NCBI GenBank assembly: GCA_914767715.1
Contig: OU612072.1
Coordinates: 20,956,001 to 21,020,000, forward strand
Source: Membranipora membranacea
Lineage: Eukaryota; Bryozoa; Gymnolaemata; Cheilostomatida; Membraniporidae
Direction: 5' to 3'
DNA length: 64,000 bases
Part shown: positions 1 through 11,945 of the stretch, piece by piece
How the letters are laid out: every line of letters begins with the position of its first letter
How positions within the stretch are numbered: the stretch's first letter is position 1
Made by a program: the position numbers and the translations under genes
Notes under the pieces: generated by a model
What the model was told of the DNA's origin: nothing
Databases searched by the model: none
Seen by the model: only the letters and a program-made list of their open reading frames with translations

Positions 1-600
1 CAAGCTGTATCATGGTAAATCTTTTTGTGCCATTGGGAGCAGTCATGTGCTGATGGGGGCACTGCTACTGCAGCGTCGATTGGCTACGCGAGAGAGTTGC
101 CTTGAGGCCTATGACCCATGTTGAAGCAGCGCTATCAAGTCCATCAAGGCAATGCATCTAACTATTGCTTCTTATGCATGCTTGTCCATTGTAGGGTGCA
201 CCATCTCATTTCTTAGCAGCGGCCAATTGTTTCCATCGGCTCCCGTGTTCGACCGGAAAACTTCCGTCAAAGTCCAGTGTCGCCGCCGTGCGTAACCATA
301 CAAGTGCTCTCAAGCAAAGTCATTTGGCCTCCAGCGAGTGAAAACCAAAGGCTGTTTTTCCAAGCTGGCATCGCAACGTCAAGCTGAGCGGCCTGTCGCA
401 TTTCAAACTTCAAAGTGTCAAGCGCAGTGCAGCGGGCAGTGCACAAGCTGCTTCTCTGCTACTTGCAGCGGGACTAGGTGGAATATGGTTAGTTCAACCG
501 CACCTGCTCTGGCTATCCGGCACCCTGGCCCATCTGGTTTTCAGAATGCCCGTACAAGCCACGTGACACTCATAACAATAATAATACGCTAAGTAATCTT
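1..600. other. GC-richer unassigned stretch
   Basis: This stretch is visibly richer in G and C than the rest of the window. Short open frames exist on the plus strand, but none has a recognisable domain, splice-supported structure or repeat partner elsewhere in the window. It could be the edge of a gene or of an old transposon. I see nothing that decides. Confidence 0.3.
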
Positions 601-784
601 ACCTTGTTGCTGACTCACCTTGTCGCTCGCTCTCCTCACCCAGCTCAGTATCCAGCCGGGAGTGTGACTTAAACTTGCTCAGCACTTTGAGGTAAAACCC
701 CTCACGACTGCACGCTTCTTTGGGAGGGGGAAGGTGGTATTATCGCTTTTAAAGCAGTATATGACTTTCATCAATCTCTCTGTA

Positions 785-1075
785 TTCAAAAAATATAACG
801 CTGTAGAAATTCTTTAAATGAGTTATTGAGTATCCCACAATGCAATGCACAATCGTTTTGTGTTTTCTATTCTCCATGGTGCTGTTGTTTGAGATAGGAG
901 GATTATTCTGTAATAAACTCAGATACAGGCTGATCTCAAAAGATTGTTCCAATCTGTCTGCCAAAAAAGAGTGGTGGCCTTCAGACACTTTTATTTCATT
1001 TCAGTCACAAGGTAGATGTATTACCTCGCAGTTAAACGTATCTGACAAACATAGTCTTATAGTTTAATGTAATCT
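785..1075 (+). repeat. Dispersed repeat with STAF-like motif, copy 1
   Basis: The motif TATCCCACAATGCAATGCA lies at 831-849. Sequence downstream, about 1010-1070 (a 'cacaag..agatg.atta' block followed by a 'catagtc..a.tgta.tc' block), recurs at 9311-9380 and partly at 37090-37130. The repeat is therefore a few hundred bases long. The motif matches most positions of the published STAF/ZNF143 consensus. Confidence 0.6.
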
Positions 1076-1904
1076 ATAGTCAAAGCATTTGTATTTCTCA
1101 TACATTGTGATCCCTAAAAAGGCAATGGTGTGGTGGGAGTATGAGGTGCAAACAAGGGGTATGCTGCCAAGGCAGGAGGTCTGCTTTTACTTTTGACCCG
1201 CCACAATAGCCATCAGATTGACTACATAGAGTATTGTCTACTATGAACTTTATAAATTAGAACATGTAGGCTACCAAAAGACAAAAGCACGTTTTAGGGG
1301 TACTGTGATATCATAATGCAGGGAATTAGAGTTACCTTCTCTTATGAAAGGCACTCTTTCCACCATCAATAGTTCATGTCAAGAAGAGCATTTAATTTTT
1401 TACTGTGCAAATCTGACACAATTTTATCATAGGTAACTGCCTGACTTAAGAAATGCTTTAGTCTTTAGACCTTCATCTTCTCATGTTACTATGGCAATGT
1501 GAACAAAAACTCGCTGATTTACTCTGAGACATTACGCTATAGAAATCCAAGAGCAAGTTTGTGATACCCGAATCTAGCGCAGGGATGGGAAGGGTGGTAC
1601 ACCAACCAGACTTTGCCATATTATTCTCTTGTTTATTCATTCTCCTTTGAAAACGATGCATTTTTATTGTCTTACCTGGGGGTAGGGTATTCGAATGAAA
1701 CCGCACTCACCAGAGAACAGGTGATTGATACCCCTAGTGCTCAAAGACCCTGGACAGTTTGTATTATTACTGATAGTACACATCCCCTTTGTCGGTTTTA
1801 CAAATAATGAGAGTTTGAGATGTGTGAGAGTTGTTGGCTGAATTTGAAATCGGGTTTTGTGCTATGCAGGTAGGGAAAGCCAGGGTAAATCCCTCGAGAA
1901 GAAT
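1076..1904. other. No gene seen
   Basis: Intergenic AT-rich DNA. The short open frames on both strands overlap each other and have no recognisable domain or splice context. Confidence 0.5.
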
Positions 1905-1970
1905 ACAGGGATTGAACCCAGGACCTCTTGCTTGATAGCAGAGGATGTGATTATTTGCGCAATCAAAGCC
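1905..1970 (-). repeat. tRNA-like SINE head remnant
   Basis: Read on the minus strand, the segment has a B-box (GGTTCAATCCC) preceded by a tRNA-like body. The acceptor ends do not pair, so it is a SINE head or tRNA-derived relic rather than a functional tRNA gene. Confidence 0.45.
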
Positions 1971-2154
1971 TGATATAAATTTTAAAATAAATCAAAATCG
2001 TGATTTATAACTTTATTATTAAATGATGTGGGAGGATTCTTATTAATCCAGTCCTTCATTCGCTTACTTAGCATGTGTCTCCAATTAGTACTGAGAGGAA
2101 CTAAGAATAAAGCAGAAGAGTAAGGAAGCACTGGTGCCTTATAAGTGGTGCCAT

Positions 2155-2525
2155 TCTAAGCTGCCAATGTCAAACCTGTTCTTTCCTACGCCTGCCCAGT
2201 ATGGTTTCAGTTTATCTCCGAAGCCGATAAAGAGAAACTAGAGAAAGTGCAGAGATACGCTCCACAAATGATGATGCCACACATAGAGCACTATGACGAT
2301 AGACCGACCAAGCTAGCCTTACCCTATATATCCGACTTCTTAATGTCTCTATGCAGCGAACACTTTTTAAAAATTTCAACCGATAATACCCATCCGCTGA
2401 ACAATAGAATCAGACCTAACACTCAAAGAAAATCCGCCCGTAAAGCAGTAATCGACAAATACCGACCAAGCAAATGCCGCACTGTAAAACGGCAGAACAG
2501 CTTTTTTGAATTCTATTTCAACTAG
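2155..2525 (+). mobile_element. LINE 3' fragment, C-terminus of reverse-transcriptase ORF2
   Basis: An open frame from about 2157 to the TAG at 2523-2525 encodes a peptide beginning VKPVLSYACPVW, followed by LEKVQRYAP and a basic C-terminus. This is the typical region downstream of the polymerase domain in CR1/L2/Jockey-type non-LTR retrotransposons (pattern 'vrPvLeYacpVW... LErvQrrA'). The catalytic domain and endonuclease are absent, so this is a 5'-truncated dead copy. An in-frame TAA lies just upstream. No AATAAA-like tail is certain. The clade cannot be assigned from this short piece. Confidence 0.7.
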
Positions 2526-3017
2526 TGCAATATTTTTCCGTCAATTTTTATGTAAACATTTCAATTTTGTCAACCTTTTTAGGAGTGATACCGGAAATGT
2601 CTAAATAAACAAACATCAAATGTATCAAGGTATTTCCTTGCTAAATTTCATTGCATCATTATAATATATCTTAATATCTGTCTTTGATATAAATGGAGTT
2701 TTTTTGCCTCTCATACAACTCTATAATAATTTGGGCTAGGCTTCATGTTTTTATTTTCAAAATCTTTAGTCATTGGTTCATAAGGTTGCTGCTGTGATTC
2801 AAATATTGCAGTACATTGACCACATTTGATCAGGTTGTGATCTGTGTGGACTTTGTTTAATTCTGGTTCTGCTGGCAGTCATTGTGATTTTGTGTATCAG
2901 GTGTTGTTGAGTCAGACTATTTATCAATTCCCTTCCTATTTGAAGTAAGAAATATAAAAAAAACAACAGCCATTCGCACCTCAAGACACCATATATTATA
3001 GTCCTGCAGTTATATGA
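2526..3017. other. No gene seen
   Basis: AT-rich intergenic sequence between the LINE fragment and the second STAF-like motif. It may include LINE 3' UTR. Confidence 0.4.
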
Positions 3018-3038
3018 TATCCCACAATGCAATGTATA
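3018..3038 (+). promoter_or_regulatory. STAF/ZNF143-like motif, copy 2
   Basis: TATCCCACAATGCAATG followed by TATA. It shares the core with the other six copies but is mutated at the 3' end. Confidence 0.45.
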
Positions 3039-3154
3039 TACTGAAATTTCCTATTTTTCGGAAACTTGACATATTGGTTCACTAAGACTTTTGCTACGAT
3101 GTGTAGGACAAATTATTCAATTCATAAAATATTTTTATAAAACAATTTTATAGG

Positions 3155-3545
3155 CTCTTTGCACTGCCTTGCGCAACATTACCACTGCACTGATTGATGA
3201 AATAAACACCGTAATGAAAAAGTAAATCGCAATTTTATATATGTTAAAAAAATATTTCAAACATGCCCTCAAAAGCTCATTTAGATAATGTGATGAACTG
3301 ATGCTCCAAAAAAAACCAGATCCCTGTGAGTTACCATGTCGAAATGTAGTTCTGCCCAAACGGAAAAACACGAACTTGGAGATTTTTTGTCAGATTTGGA
3401 GTTTTTTGCAGAAAAAGATAAATGAATAGTTAGCTCATTGACTAATGATCCAGGTGACCAAATGTGGTTATTCTGTATTAAAAACTGTAGGAAGGAGATA
3501 GCTTTTGGAAAAGTAAGGAGGAGATAACAGCTACAACTGAGCATT
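3155..3545. repeat. Duplicated segment, uninterrupted ('empty') copy
   Basis: The reverse complement of this segment is found split in two at 23486-23745 and 24745-24880, where a SINE array interrupts it. A shorter direct copy of 3390-3500 lies at 24960-25070. No coding capacity is evident, so the open frames that run across it in both copies are probably fortuitous. Confidence 0.75.
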
Positions 3546-3574
3546 TTTTACTTTAAATAACTGAGTACTGGGGA

Positions 3575-3705
3575 TTGGTTGGTCCCCCAGGTGTGCTCCG
3601 ACCTGCCTGCAAACAGAGAGCAAATTGGCGCAGATATTGCGGCCTCGCCAATAAGGCAATAATATTTCACCGCCCATGCCTCGGGATGGGCGAGTGATAA
3701 GACAT
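3575..3705 (+). mobile_element. SINE-B family core, copy 1
   Basis: Contains the core shared by five copies in the window: a 'gtgctccgacctgcctgcaa' block, then 'ttggcgcagatattgcggcc' and a 'caataaggca' block. The tRNA-like head seen in the copies at 19.4 and 42.4 kb is missing here. Family name unknown. Confidence 0.6.
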
Positions 3706-4084
3706 CAGATTTCAATCAACCAGATAATTTGTAATTCCTGCTCAGTCCAAATATATTTTCCAACCAGTATTCCAAGCCCGAAACCCCAGTTCTGATACAA
3801 AAAATTTAGCCCATATTGAGTGCCCCGTTTGTTTATACCAATTTTATGGCATCTAAAATATCATATCAAATTATGTTGAATCAATAGGCTCTAGTGGCTG
3901 GCTACTCATATATTTACACTTTTACGATCGACCATGACACCTAATCGACATTCAATTATCCACGCTCTCTTTACTCAACAAAAACATAGTCCATGCTTCT
4001 ACAAAGTTAAAAAAGGTTGCGATCACTTCACTCTTGGCTAGCCGGGTAAACCTTCTTCTGGGAGATATTGCACAATCAAGAAGA

Positions 4085-4417
4085 GGGTGCCCTGGGACTG
4101 CATCTATACTGCAACAAGTTATAATGTTGTTACTTTTGAGGATTCGGCTAGCCAAACAGGTGGGCTGCCTCAATGAACAACAAATCTGAGATGGCCTCCA
4201 AACAAAGTTGAAAGCATTTCTCCATGCGGTGCATTGAAACGATCCAAGTACAATTGAGACCTAAGATGGATGAAGATATCAGTTAGAGCATTTACAGACA
4301 TTGTTTTCTCAGAGTAAATTTTCTAATCCCTCAAGAAAATATTATTTGTAAACAACCAGTTGTATTGCAGTCTCTGTGTTTCATTACAAGGAAAGAATTT
4401 GTTACTGTTGTGCCTTG
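4085..4417 (+). repeat. Segmental duplicate, left part (partner at 25576-25914)
   Basis: Aligned by eye to 25576-25914 in direct orientation with high similarity ('gtgccctgggactgcat...' to '...gttactgttgtgcc'). The continuation of the partner resumes at 5411, after the SINE-A insertion. Confidence 0.75.
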
Positions 4418-4420
4418 TTT

Positions 4421-5410
4421 ATACTTGTCTACTGACTGACTCATGGAAAGACATGTGACAGCATGGAAAGACATGCTGACAAGCTGGAAAGACAGCTAAA
4501 ACCTACTACAAGGGGTCCCAGCAATGGGCCATGTAAGGCCAATAACCCTAACACGTACGCTGTGTTTCATAGGGTGGCAATGGTGGAATGGAATGTGCTG
4601 TGGGATGAGAGAACACAACTCCGAGTAGTGAATAGCGGGCTATCTAATTAGCGCCATCGACCCATTCTTTTTTGGGGGATGGTGAGATGGCGCAATTGGT
4701 TAGCGCCATTGAATTGTACTATTCTTAGAATAGCATTTTCAACTCACCATTCTCCAATCAGGGAGCTGTATTTTCCAATAGACATTCTCACAATTTTCAT
4801 TTGACATTGAGCTCAGTCCCTAGTAGCTTTTTGGAGTTTGCGCAATGTTTGTTTATTAAAAAAATCGATTTTCTGTGAGCAACAATTTGTATAAACGAGT
4901 GTCTTTTTCTTTTATTTGGTTGTTATTTCGAACATAACAACTTTTATTTATGCCTGTCTTGATAATATAAAACAATAAAACACTATGAAACAAATCCATA
5001 AATCAATGAATATTTTATTAGAGACTGCATTATATCCGGAAGAATGCATCTTGTTGTAATGGTTTAAGTCAGGTGACTGTCACGTGGTCATACAGTAAAG
5101 ATGGCACCCTCTACTAGGGACAGCCAATCACATAGCATTTCACATAGCAAATCACATAGACATCTAGAAACTTAAATTATTAGAGGATTGAGGAGTTCAT
5201 AAAATCAAGTAAGTATTCCTAAATTGAGTGGTTACTGATTATAAGGCTATGAGTGAGCTGCTGTTCCAGGATTGAGTTCAGTGGTTAGCGCGCTTGCTAT
5301 TCACTGCCAGGCGATTAGTGCCGCAGGAGTTGTGGGTTCGAGCCCCACTGGGGGAGCATTCATTGTTGATTGTTCCAGCCCCCAGCACCCTCGGGTGTAT
5401 ACCTCTCCAT
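4421..5410 (+). mobile_element. SINE-A insertion (interrupted)
   Basis: The sequence starts inside the SINE-A body ('tacttgtctactgactgac'), runs through the body to a tRNA-like head at 4680, is interrupted by another insert (4707-5282), resumes in the head at 5283 and ends at GTATACCTCTCC. The tRNA-like head keeps A- and B-box-like segments (GGTTCGAGCCCC). The homologous locus at 25914/25915 lacks the element, which gives an empty site for comparison. At most 2-3 bases are duplicated at the target. Confidence 0.7.
4707..5282. mobile_element. Insert nested in the SINE-A head, with 9-bp flanking repeat
   Basis: The head sequence GGTTAGCGC occurs on both sides (4698-4706 and 5283-5291), and the head reads normally once the 576 bases between are removed. 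The ends are weakly inverted (CCATTGAATT against CCACTGAACT read from the other end). This suggests a small non-autonomous DNA transposon with 6-9 bp target duplication. No coding sequence. Confidence 0.5.
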
Positions 5411-6288
5411 CTTTTCCAAAGGATTTAAAGGCAATGTAATATTAGAATATCAAAACCTGAGGATAACCCTTGTGTCTCAAGACTGATTAAAATTGAAGGT
5501 TGATTTAAATCAGATGTCTTGTCACAAGCCGCATCCCGGAGCATAGGCAGCGAAATTCGTTGCCTTAGTGGCCAGGCCACAATATCTGCGCCAGGTTGCT
5601 CTCTGTTTGCAGGCAGGTCGGAGCACACCTGGGTGCCAACCAAAGCCCAGTAGACGATGGACCGCAGATACATTTGATATGAGGCCCTTTTGATAAATTT
5701 AAGGTTCAATGATTGCACAGACCAAGGGAACATTTTTGTGGCAGGATCATTCAAGGATTGTAATAGTTAATCCTATTGTAAAAACTGCCACAATACTGCC
5801 TTCCTAGCTATCCCACCGTGTCAATTTAGCTAGGATAGTTAGGTGTAATTTAAGCATAAAACATCAGGTCTAATTGTAGAGTTAGCCTGTACAAAGAGAA
5901 ATTTTTGTACGGGAGAGCCTGCATATTCTATTTTTTACTGTAATCGAAAACTTTGCATTCAGTTCATTCTCCAGAACCCTATAATTGTGACAAATAGATG
6001 AAAGGAGTTTTTGGCATCAAGCTTCCCATAACTTTCCCCGTGACACAAAGCTTGCAGGTATCTTGACCAAGGAGTAAAAAACTCTTTCCTTGACTATTGT
6101 TAAAAAATTTACTCTGAATCCATTTACTCTGTGAAGCAGTCTACCCTTATGCTTGAAACTAAAATGTTTTACACAGATAGATAGATGGGGTGATAACTCT
6201 ATACTACAAATGAGCCATCGAATTTCAACAATAAGAGAAGACAACTTCTTAGCCTAAGATTTGCCCAAATTGACTTTAATGAACTGAG
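5411..6288 (+). repeat. Segmental duplicate, right part (partner at 25915-26784)
   Basis: Near-identical by eye to 25915-26784. It includes a minus-strand SINE-B core (5530-5680). The long open frames on the minus strand in both copies differ by short indels that keep no common frame, so I do not regard them as genes. Confidence 0.75.
5530..5680 (-). mobile_element. SINE-B family core, copy 2
   Basis: The minus strand reads CTGCGGTCCATCGTCTACTG, then the 'gtgctccgacctgcctgcaa' block and 'ctggcgcagatattgtggcc'. Same order as in the other copies. No tRNA head is visible. Confidence 0.6.
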
Positions 6289-6469
6289 CATAGCTCAATA
6301 TTAATTTTGATGAGTTTCCAAAGTGCTTCTCCCTTAAATTTCAATGCCCTTTTGTGCTCCACGAAAACGGTTTAGAGGGCACTATTAGAACAGCTGAACA
6401 GGGTGGGAGGGGCAGGTTGTTTGAGACAAAAACTTAAGCTGTCAAATATTTAATAATGAATTTTATTAG

Positions 6470-6490
6470 TATCCCACAATGCAATATACA
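6470..6490 (+). promoter_or_regulatory. STAF/ZNF143-like motif, copy 3
   Basis: TATCCCACAATGCAATATAC preceded by 'gtcaaatattt', which also precedes the copies at 36.9 and 37.3 kb. This confirms the motif sits in a longer repeat. Confidence 0.45.
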
Positions 6491-6821
6491 AGCAGTCGGT
6501 TTTTATTCTCCCTTGTGCTAATATGACAGATGAGTAACCTTGAGAAAAAAGTACACCCCTTGCAATATCTTCGGATTGATAAGGTCTGGTGAACCAAGAA
6601 CTTATTTACTTTGGCTGATTTTTACAAGACAGTTTGTCCTCCAGATGATTGAATGTTGGTATCAATCATCCATGCACTACTTTGCTTGCCTACCTATATC
6701 TCATTCTTAGTGGCAAATATTTCCTTGTTTGGAAGACGATATGTGTAAATTACTTGCAAATTAGCTGCAAAATGCCGCTTTTTGCGTGTCAACCATGTTA
6801 GCACCTTAATAGAGGTAAGTA

Positions 6822-6909
6822 TGTATGTATGTATGTATGTATGTGCGTGCGTGAGTGCGTGCGTGCGTACAAATGTACGTAGGTACGTATGTATGTATGT
6901 ATGTATGTG
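6822..6909 (+). repeat. TATG/TGCG tetranucleotide microsatellite
   Basis: Imperfect array of GTAT units with an interior run of GCGT/GTGC units. Confidence 0.9.
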
Positions 6910-6910
6910 C

Positions 6911-8351
6911 TGACCTTTATTATCACAAGGGGCGGTTGAGAAATATAAAACTGGTCTGCCTGTAGTAAAATTTTTTTATAAGAATTATGATGTTTAAAAC
7001 TTTTGCATAAAATCTATTTGTAGTGTACATATATATAATAATAGAAAATAAGGATAGCCTGTGATCTAAAACAGTCTCTACACCTAAAAAGTTTTCGGTC
7101 ACAACTGGTAGATCACTCTTAAACTTACCCACCCTAAAAAGTAGAAGACATTACCTATTTCACAAATTTACACATAAAAAATTATTCAAAAATAAAGCAT
7201 CAAAGCATATTCTTCGCCTGGTGCAAAAGTCCAATAAACACCAAAGCTCCCTTAGAAGTAAATGTTCAGTAATAAAATCCTCTTTTAGGACACATTTTGG
7301 CAAAACAGCTCTCTTAAATCCGCTGCACAATTTCAGACTGAAATGCAAAACGGCTGACAGCCTACTATCTTTTAACTAATGATTTTTATAATAATTGTCA
7401 CAGGGACAATAATTCTATATATATATACCATTTTATATTTCTATAAAGCCATATATAACTTACTTACTTTCCAATTTCTAGAACATCGTCATTTATTTAT
7501 GTATAATCCCTTTTTTTGTGTGTATTTAACTGTGTGTAGAGGTCAACAAGTTACTTTTTAACTACTCTGTTATCTGTAAACTTTCTAGAAAACCTCTTTA
7601 AACAAATAAATATAATGCAGTGGCACAGAGACGTAGAGCAACCGGATAGTAGCATGTCAAAGGAGATTAAAGGGTTTGGTGCCTTGATAGCCACCATTCT
7701 GAGGGATTTGGTTTTCAATCTGTGTTTGGCAGTATCTGCTTTGGAGGGCTTCTTGGCGCACTTAGTGATATTGTCCATATCAAGGCGTTCTTGGGTACGA
7801 TATACTTGGTACAGAAATTACACCTTTTGCCCTACTATTTTCATACATCCAAGCACTGCCCACCCTAGTTAGAATGGATGACATGGTAGGACACTTTAGG
7901 ACAGGTATTTAGTGTACATTAGTAAGTTATAAAAATATTTCTTGAAAACATGTCAGGTAACTTCACAGCTTACTTGGATGACTCGGGAGAGTCAATGAGA
8001 AGGAGGAGCAGAACCAACCACATCAAATCAGAGACCATTATCAGTTTTATCTTTTGACGAAATCTGTTGTGCATTAGGCATAATTAAATCACTGTCAGCT
8101 ATCAGACATCCCATCTCCGCTTTGATCAGTTCTGGTGGGAGATCCCTCAGAGCATGTTCTTTCTGGTAAAGTATAGATTGCTTTTCTGGTATTTAACTCA
8201 GTTTATTATTCAAGAATACAAATTGAATTTAATGTCGAAAAGGCATCTCAACTATGAGTCATTAGTAAATTGAATTAATACCTACTTTTAACAAACTTCT
8301 AAAATCTAATGTTGTGGATAAATTTGATTAGATAAACAAAACACTTTTTTG
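6911..8351. other. No confident gene; possible LINE tail
   Basis: A plus-strand frame from about 7130 to the TAA near 7375 has the loose look of a LINE C-terminus (basic, ending SLLSFN and stop), followed by T-rich DNA. There is no diagnostic motif. The rest of the stretch shows nothing interpretable. Confidence 0.2.
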
Positions 8352-8395
8352 TATGGAGTTGCCTTCTTCCTTAACAGGAAGAAGTTAACTCCATA
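8352..8395. repeat. Hairpin, about 20-bp arms
   Basis: TATGGAGTTGCCTTCTTCCT pairs with the following arm except at two positions. The loop is only a few bases. Shorter relatives occur at 18620, 32850, 40341 and 59232. Confidence 0.6.
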
Positions 8396-9104
8396 AAAAA
8401 TAAACATGAGCAATAACGAGTAAAAGAGAGGTGTCTGTTCTACTTGGGTATTTGGCGCCTAGTGGGTCGAATATGCAAAAGATAGCAAAAAAATGGAATT
8501 ATCTGCCTACATTCACATTTATTAGCAGGGTTCAGTGCCAAGCAGTTAAAAGCTAACTTGGTGCTCTTATCACATACTTTAGGCACCATGCAGTTTTGAA
8601 GCTATATAAGGAATTTAGTTAGTGACGAGGAACATGAGTCGGTCCAATTTTGCTTCTTTGAAACTTGATTGATAAGAGATTCAAACTTTGTTAAGCATGA
8701 CTTTGATTTAATAGCAAAGCTGTGTAGGCTGCTCTATAAAATTGATAATTCTAAGCAATCACTTAGCGTTACTTTAAACGATTACCGTGTATTGCAGGAA
8801 CAGATCAAAATAATTTAACAGGCTGCATATTTAGCTTCATACACCTACCCTTTGTCTTGATGCAATGAATGGTCAGATATTATGCTTCAGACCAAGACAA
8901 TCAGTTTATGAATATCATGAGTATTATCGAGGAGAATTTCTGTATTAGTTCCCTAGTCCCCAGCATCGTCTGTATTTATTCAAGTCCTCCAAATAATGAC
9001 TGCCGTTGGGTAAGGTTTGATATAAGGCTTACCATTGCTAGTGGGAGACTACACGACCTTGGTCTTCCTTTTTTCGATCATTTTGTTTTTTAGCTGACAA
9101 AATT
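8396..9104. other. No gene seen
   Basis: AT-rich intergenic DNA without convincing coding or repeat structure. Confidence 0.4.
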
Positions 9105-9385
9105 GTGATAACTAAATTATTATGTATCCCACAATGCAATGCACACGTGCATTCTTTCCTTCACTCTTCATGGTGCTATGGATCGAGATAGGATAGTAAT
9201 TGTGTAAATACAAAGTAATTATGAGAGTCTGCTTTCCAATACGCTTTTTTTTTTGGTAACAAATCAAATCATAACTAGATGTGACGGCCATGCCCTACCA
9301 GCACCAGTACTATTTTAATCACAAGACAGATGCATTGCAGTTCAACATATCTAATAAAATCATAGTCGAATGTAGTCTAAAACAT
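9105..9385 (+). repeat. Dispersed repeat with STAF-like motif, copy 4
   Basis: Perfect TATCCCACAATGCAATGCA at 9125-9143, with a downstream block at 9311-9380 shared with copy 1. Confidence 0.6.
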
Positions 9386-9451
9386 TTATAGTCTTTACTT
9401 TTCCAGAAATACTTTTTAAAAGAGACTGGCCTGTGATCTCTGAATGATCTG

Positions 9452-9535
9452 TGATAAGAGAAATATGTCAACAGCCTAGGATTACTAAGCAGTGAAAGGT
9501 TTACTTCCTTCTCTTATCAGAGGTTTAAAGCACAT
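9452..9535 (+). promoter_or_regulatory. GATA-flanked module, distal upstream copy
   Basis: GATAAG at 9453-9458 and CTTATC at 9513-9518 enclose 'caacagcc', 'cagtgaaaggtttacttcc'. This is the same layout as the modules near the NHL genes. Confidence 0.5.
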
Positions 9536-10059
9536 TAGAAACTCAAGGCTATCACCAAATTAAAATATATTTATTAATTTACTTTGCCATTGAAGGGGGA
9601 GGGTCTGGTATAACTTTCTAAACAAGATAAAACAAAGTCTTGGTTTATTACGGCATTGTTACTGTTTACCAAAAGTATGGGGGTGTAAAACTACTAGAGG
9701 TTAATGTACTGATAAGCATTTGTGACATCACATGACTTGTTAAGCGTGCCCTTATACCTTGAGAGACCAATAATAGCTGCTAAACTTAGATGGCATTGTA
9801 GAAGTTATCTGTGTTGGATACAGCTCATGGCCCTTCAGCCTGCTGGTTCAGTAATTTTACCCCTCTGTCCCTAATACCATATTAATTAATAACCTAAAAT
9901 ACATCCAAGATCTTAACCCATCATTGCATGCTGGTCTTGTAGTTAACGAATGCTGTTAAATAGTTCAAATTGACATTACAAAAATGATTCAGAGGTACAG
10001 GGAGAAGTTATACTAAACTAACGATGACTCGGACCTTACAAATTAGACATGGACAACAA
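9536..10059. other. No gene seen
   Basis: Intergenic sequence before the left boundary of the inverted duplication. Nothing recognisable. Confidence 0.4.
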
Positions 10060-10270
10060 TATCTTGTTTTTGAAAACCAAAAGGCAGCTGCTAGGCAAAC
10101 TTTAATCAATAAAGTAAGAGGGACGGTGCTGTAGCTTTAGCTACCTCTGTACCCTGCAAGCAGAGTCCCTAAGTCTATCATTCATCATACCGCTGGTTCT
10201 GCTTCTATGGAATTTGATGAGTCTGTGCGGCACAACCCTCCATCAACCGATAAGCCTTACTGTTAGTCAG

Positions 10271-10338
10271 CGGCGGGACTCGAACACATGACCATTGACT
10301 TCGGAAGCGTTGAGAGGTGACGCCTATACCAGTAGCTT
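10271..10338 (-). repeat. tRNA-like element in left arm
   Basis: The minus strand gives a tRNA-like A-box region and the B-box GTTCGAGTCCC. The counterpart in the right arm is at 50911-50980. Confidence 0.45.
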
Positions 10339-11805
10339 TGTAAAAGCCTGGAATGCCATGATAATATATCATGAAGTTTGGTACGAATATCAAAAATTAT
10401 CAATCATTCAAGTTACATGACAGTCTATTTTACGGACACATAAAATCATTTTTTCTCATTGAACTATTTTGTCTCATAACCACCCATCGGTGCCACTGAC
10501 TACTAAAAATCATAAAGCTCCCTAATTATGTGCAGGCAGCCTTCCTACAAAACTTAGCTGCTTTTCCTAATACTATGTCTCTTGGTATAACTGTTCAGAT
10601 CATTAATAGTTGAAACGAATGGCCGCCTTGAATAAATTTTTGAATTTAACAGACTAGCCATACATAATTAGTGTAAAGTGAAACTGCTCTTCGGAATGAC
10701 TGTGTATCAAAGAGTGACCACCGTTTTACATGGCAGGTATGCTCTCTGTTTAGGATACCAGGATATATATATAGTTGGTACTAGCCACATAACACTGCAG
10801 CACAAATATTGCTAGATTGAACGGTCTCAGTAACTGTTTGACCCATAGCTTAGGGAACAATCTCTCTAAGCGGCCCAATCATCCCATGTTTATGAAGAAA
10901 GCGAGATCGTTTACTCCGCAAGAGTTAACTACCAGGCGATGGGTGGCTCAGGGATCATTTGGGCCAAATTTAGGAAGCGATTCCTGATTAATTATTCAAT
11001 CCCTCTCACCCTTCAATGTCTTTAATCCCACAATCCCTATATAGGCTTACTATAAATATACGGTTTGATATCTGATAGCTGAAGAGTGAGTCGGAAGTTA
11101 TCTCTTGATAGTATCCTGTTATTAGGTTGTGCCCGATATTAAGAAATCATAACATTCACTAGGTTGATGTTGATCAAATACGGGAGGGGCTTAGCTATGA
11201 CGCTGTCCCAATAATAAGCACAAAGTCAGCAGTATTTGCATAGCTTGCTTCAACGAATTGATCTCATCATTAATGGTTTCTACAAGTTAACGGCATTAGG
11301 TATTTGCGGCAGTTTACGGATAGAAGTTAGACACTGCAAAACACATTTTCTAGTATGTGAGGTTCAGGTAGATTGATGTCATGAGATCCTTGGATTGCAA
11401 TTGAATAAAAAAAAACTAATAATAAGTTAACTAAAATTGATACACGCAAGATTTGTGTGCTCTCATCCTTTGTTATTATCAGTGTAGCTCAGCTCAGATT
11501 TGTAAACATCAGGCCCCCTGAAAAACCTCGTCAACCATTACAGGTCCAGGTATAATTCATACACCATATTTTACGCCACACGAATCGTGTGCCACTAGAG
11601 AGATATTGATGACAAACAAAGAGTTGTCCTTCCTTATTATCGTCTTAGCTCAGTTGATGCAACAGACGCAGACTTGTATACATCAGGCCCAATCAAATGA
11701 AACTTAGGTAGGAATGCCAACATTTACATTCCTTTTCATAGAATTTAAGTTTGTTGCCTCCTGTAACATTTACAGTGATATACAAATCATTGTATTAGCA
11801 TGATT

Positions 11806-11866
11806 GAGTACTGAGCAGTGAAAGTTTCACTTGTCCTTCTAATCAGGTCTCTGATGCACACAGCAT
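11806..11866 (+). promoter_or_regulatory. GATA-flanked module, degenerate, upstream of copy A
   Basis: Retains 'cagtgaaagtttcacttgtcc' and 'gatgcacacag' but has CTAATC where the right-arm copy (49270) keeps a good GATA site. Confidence 0.45.
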
Positions 11867-11945
11867 TACCCTGGTTCAATATTGGGGACTTAGTTAAAAC
11901 AGGATACATGATTTTGTCCAATATAGCTACCTTCAAATGTTTACG

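Noticed and set aside
5425-5754. 109-codon minus-strand frame repeated at 25928-26254
   Set aside because: Lies over a SINE-B core within a segmental duplicate. No protein-like conservation (indels of 1-3 bases).
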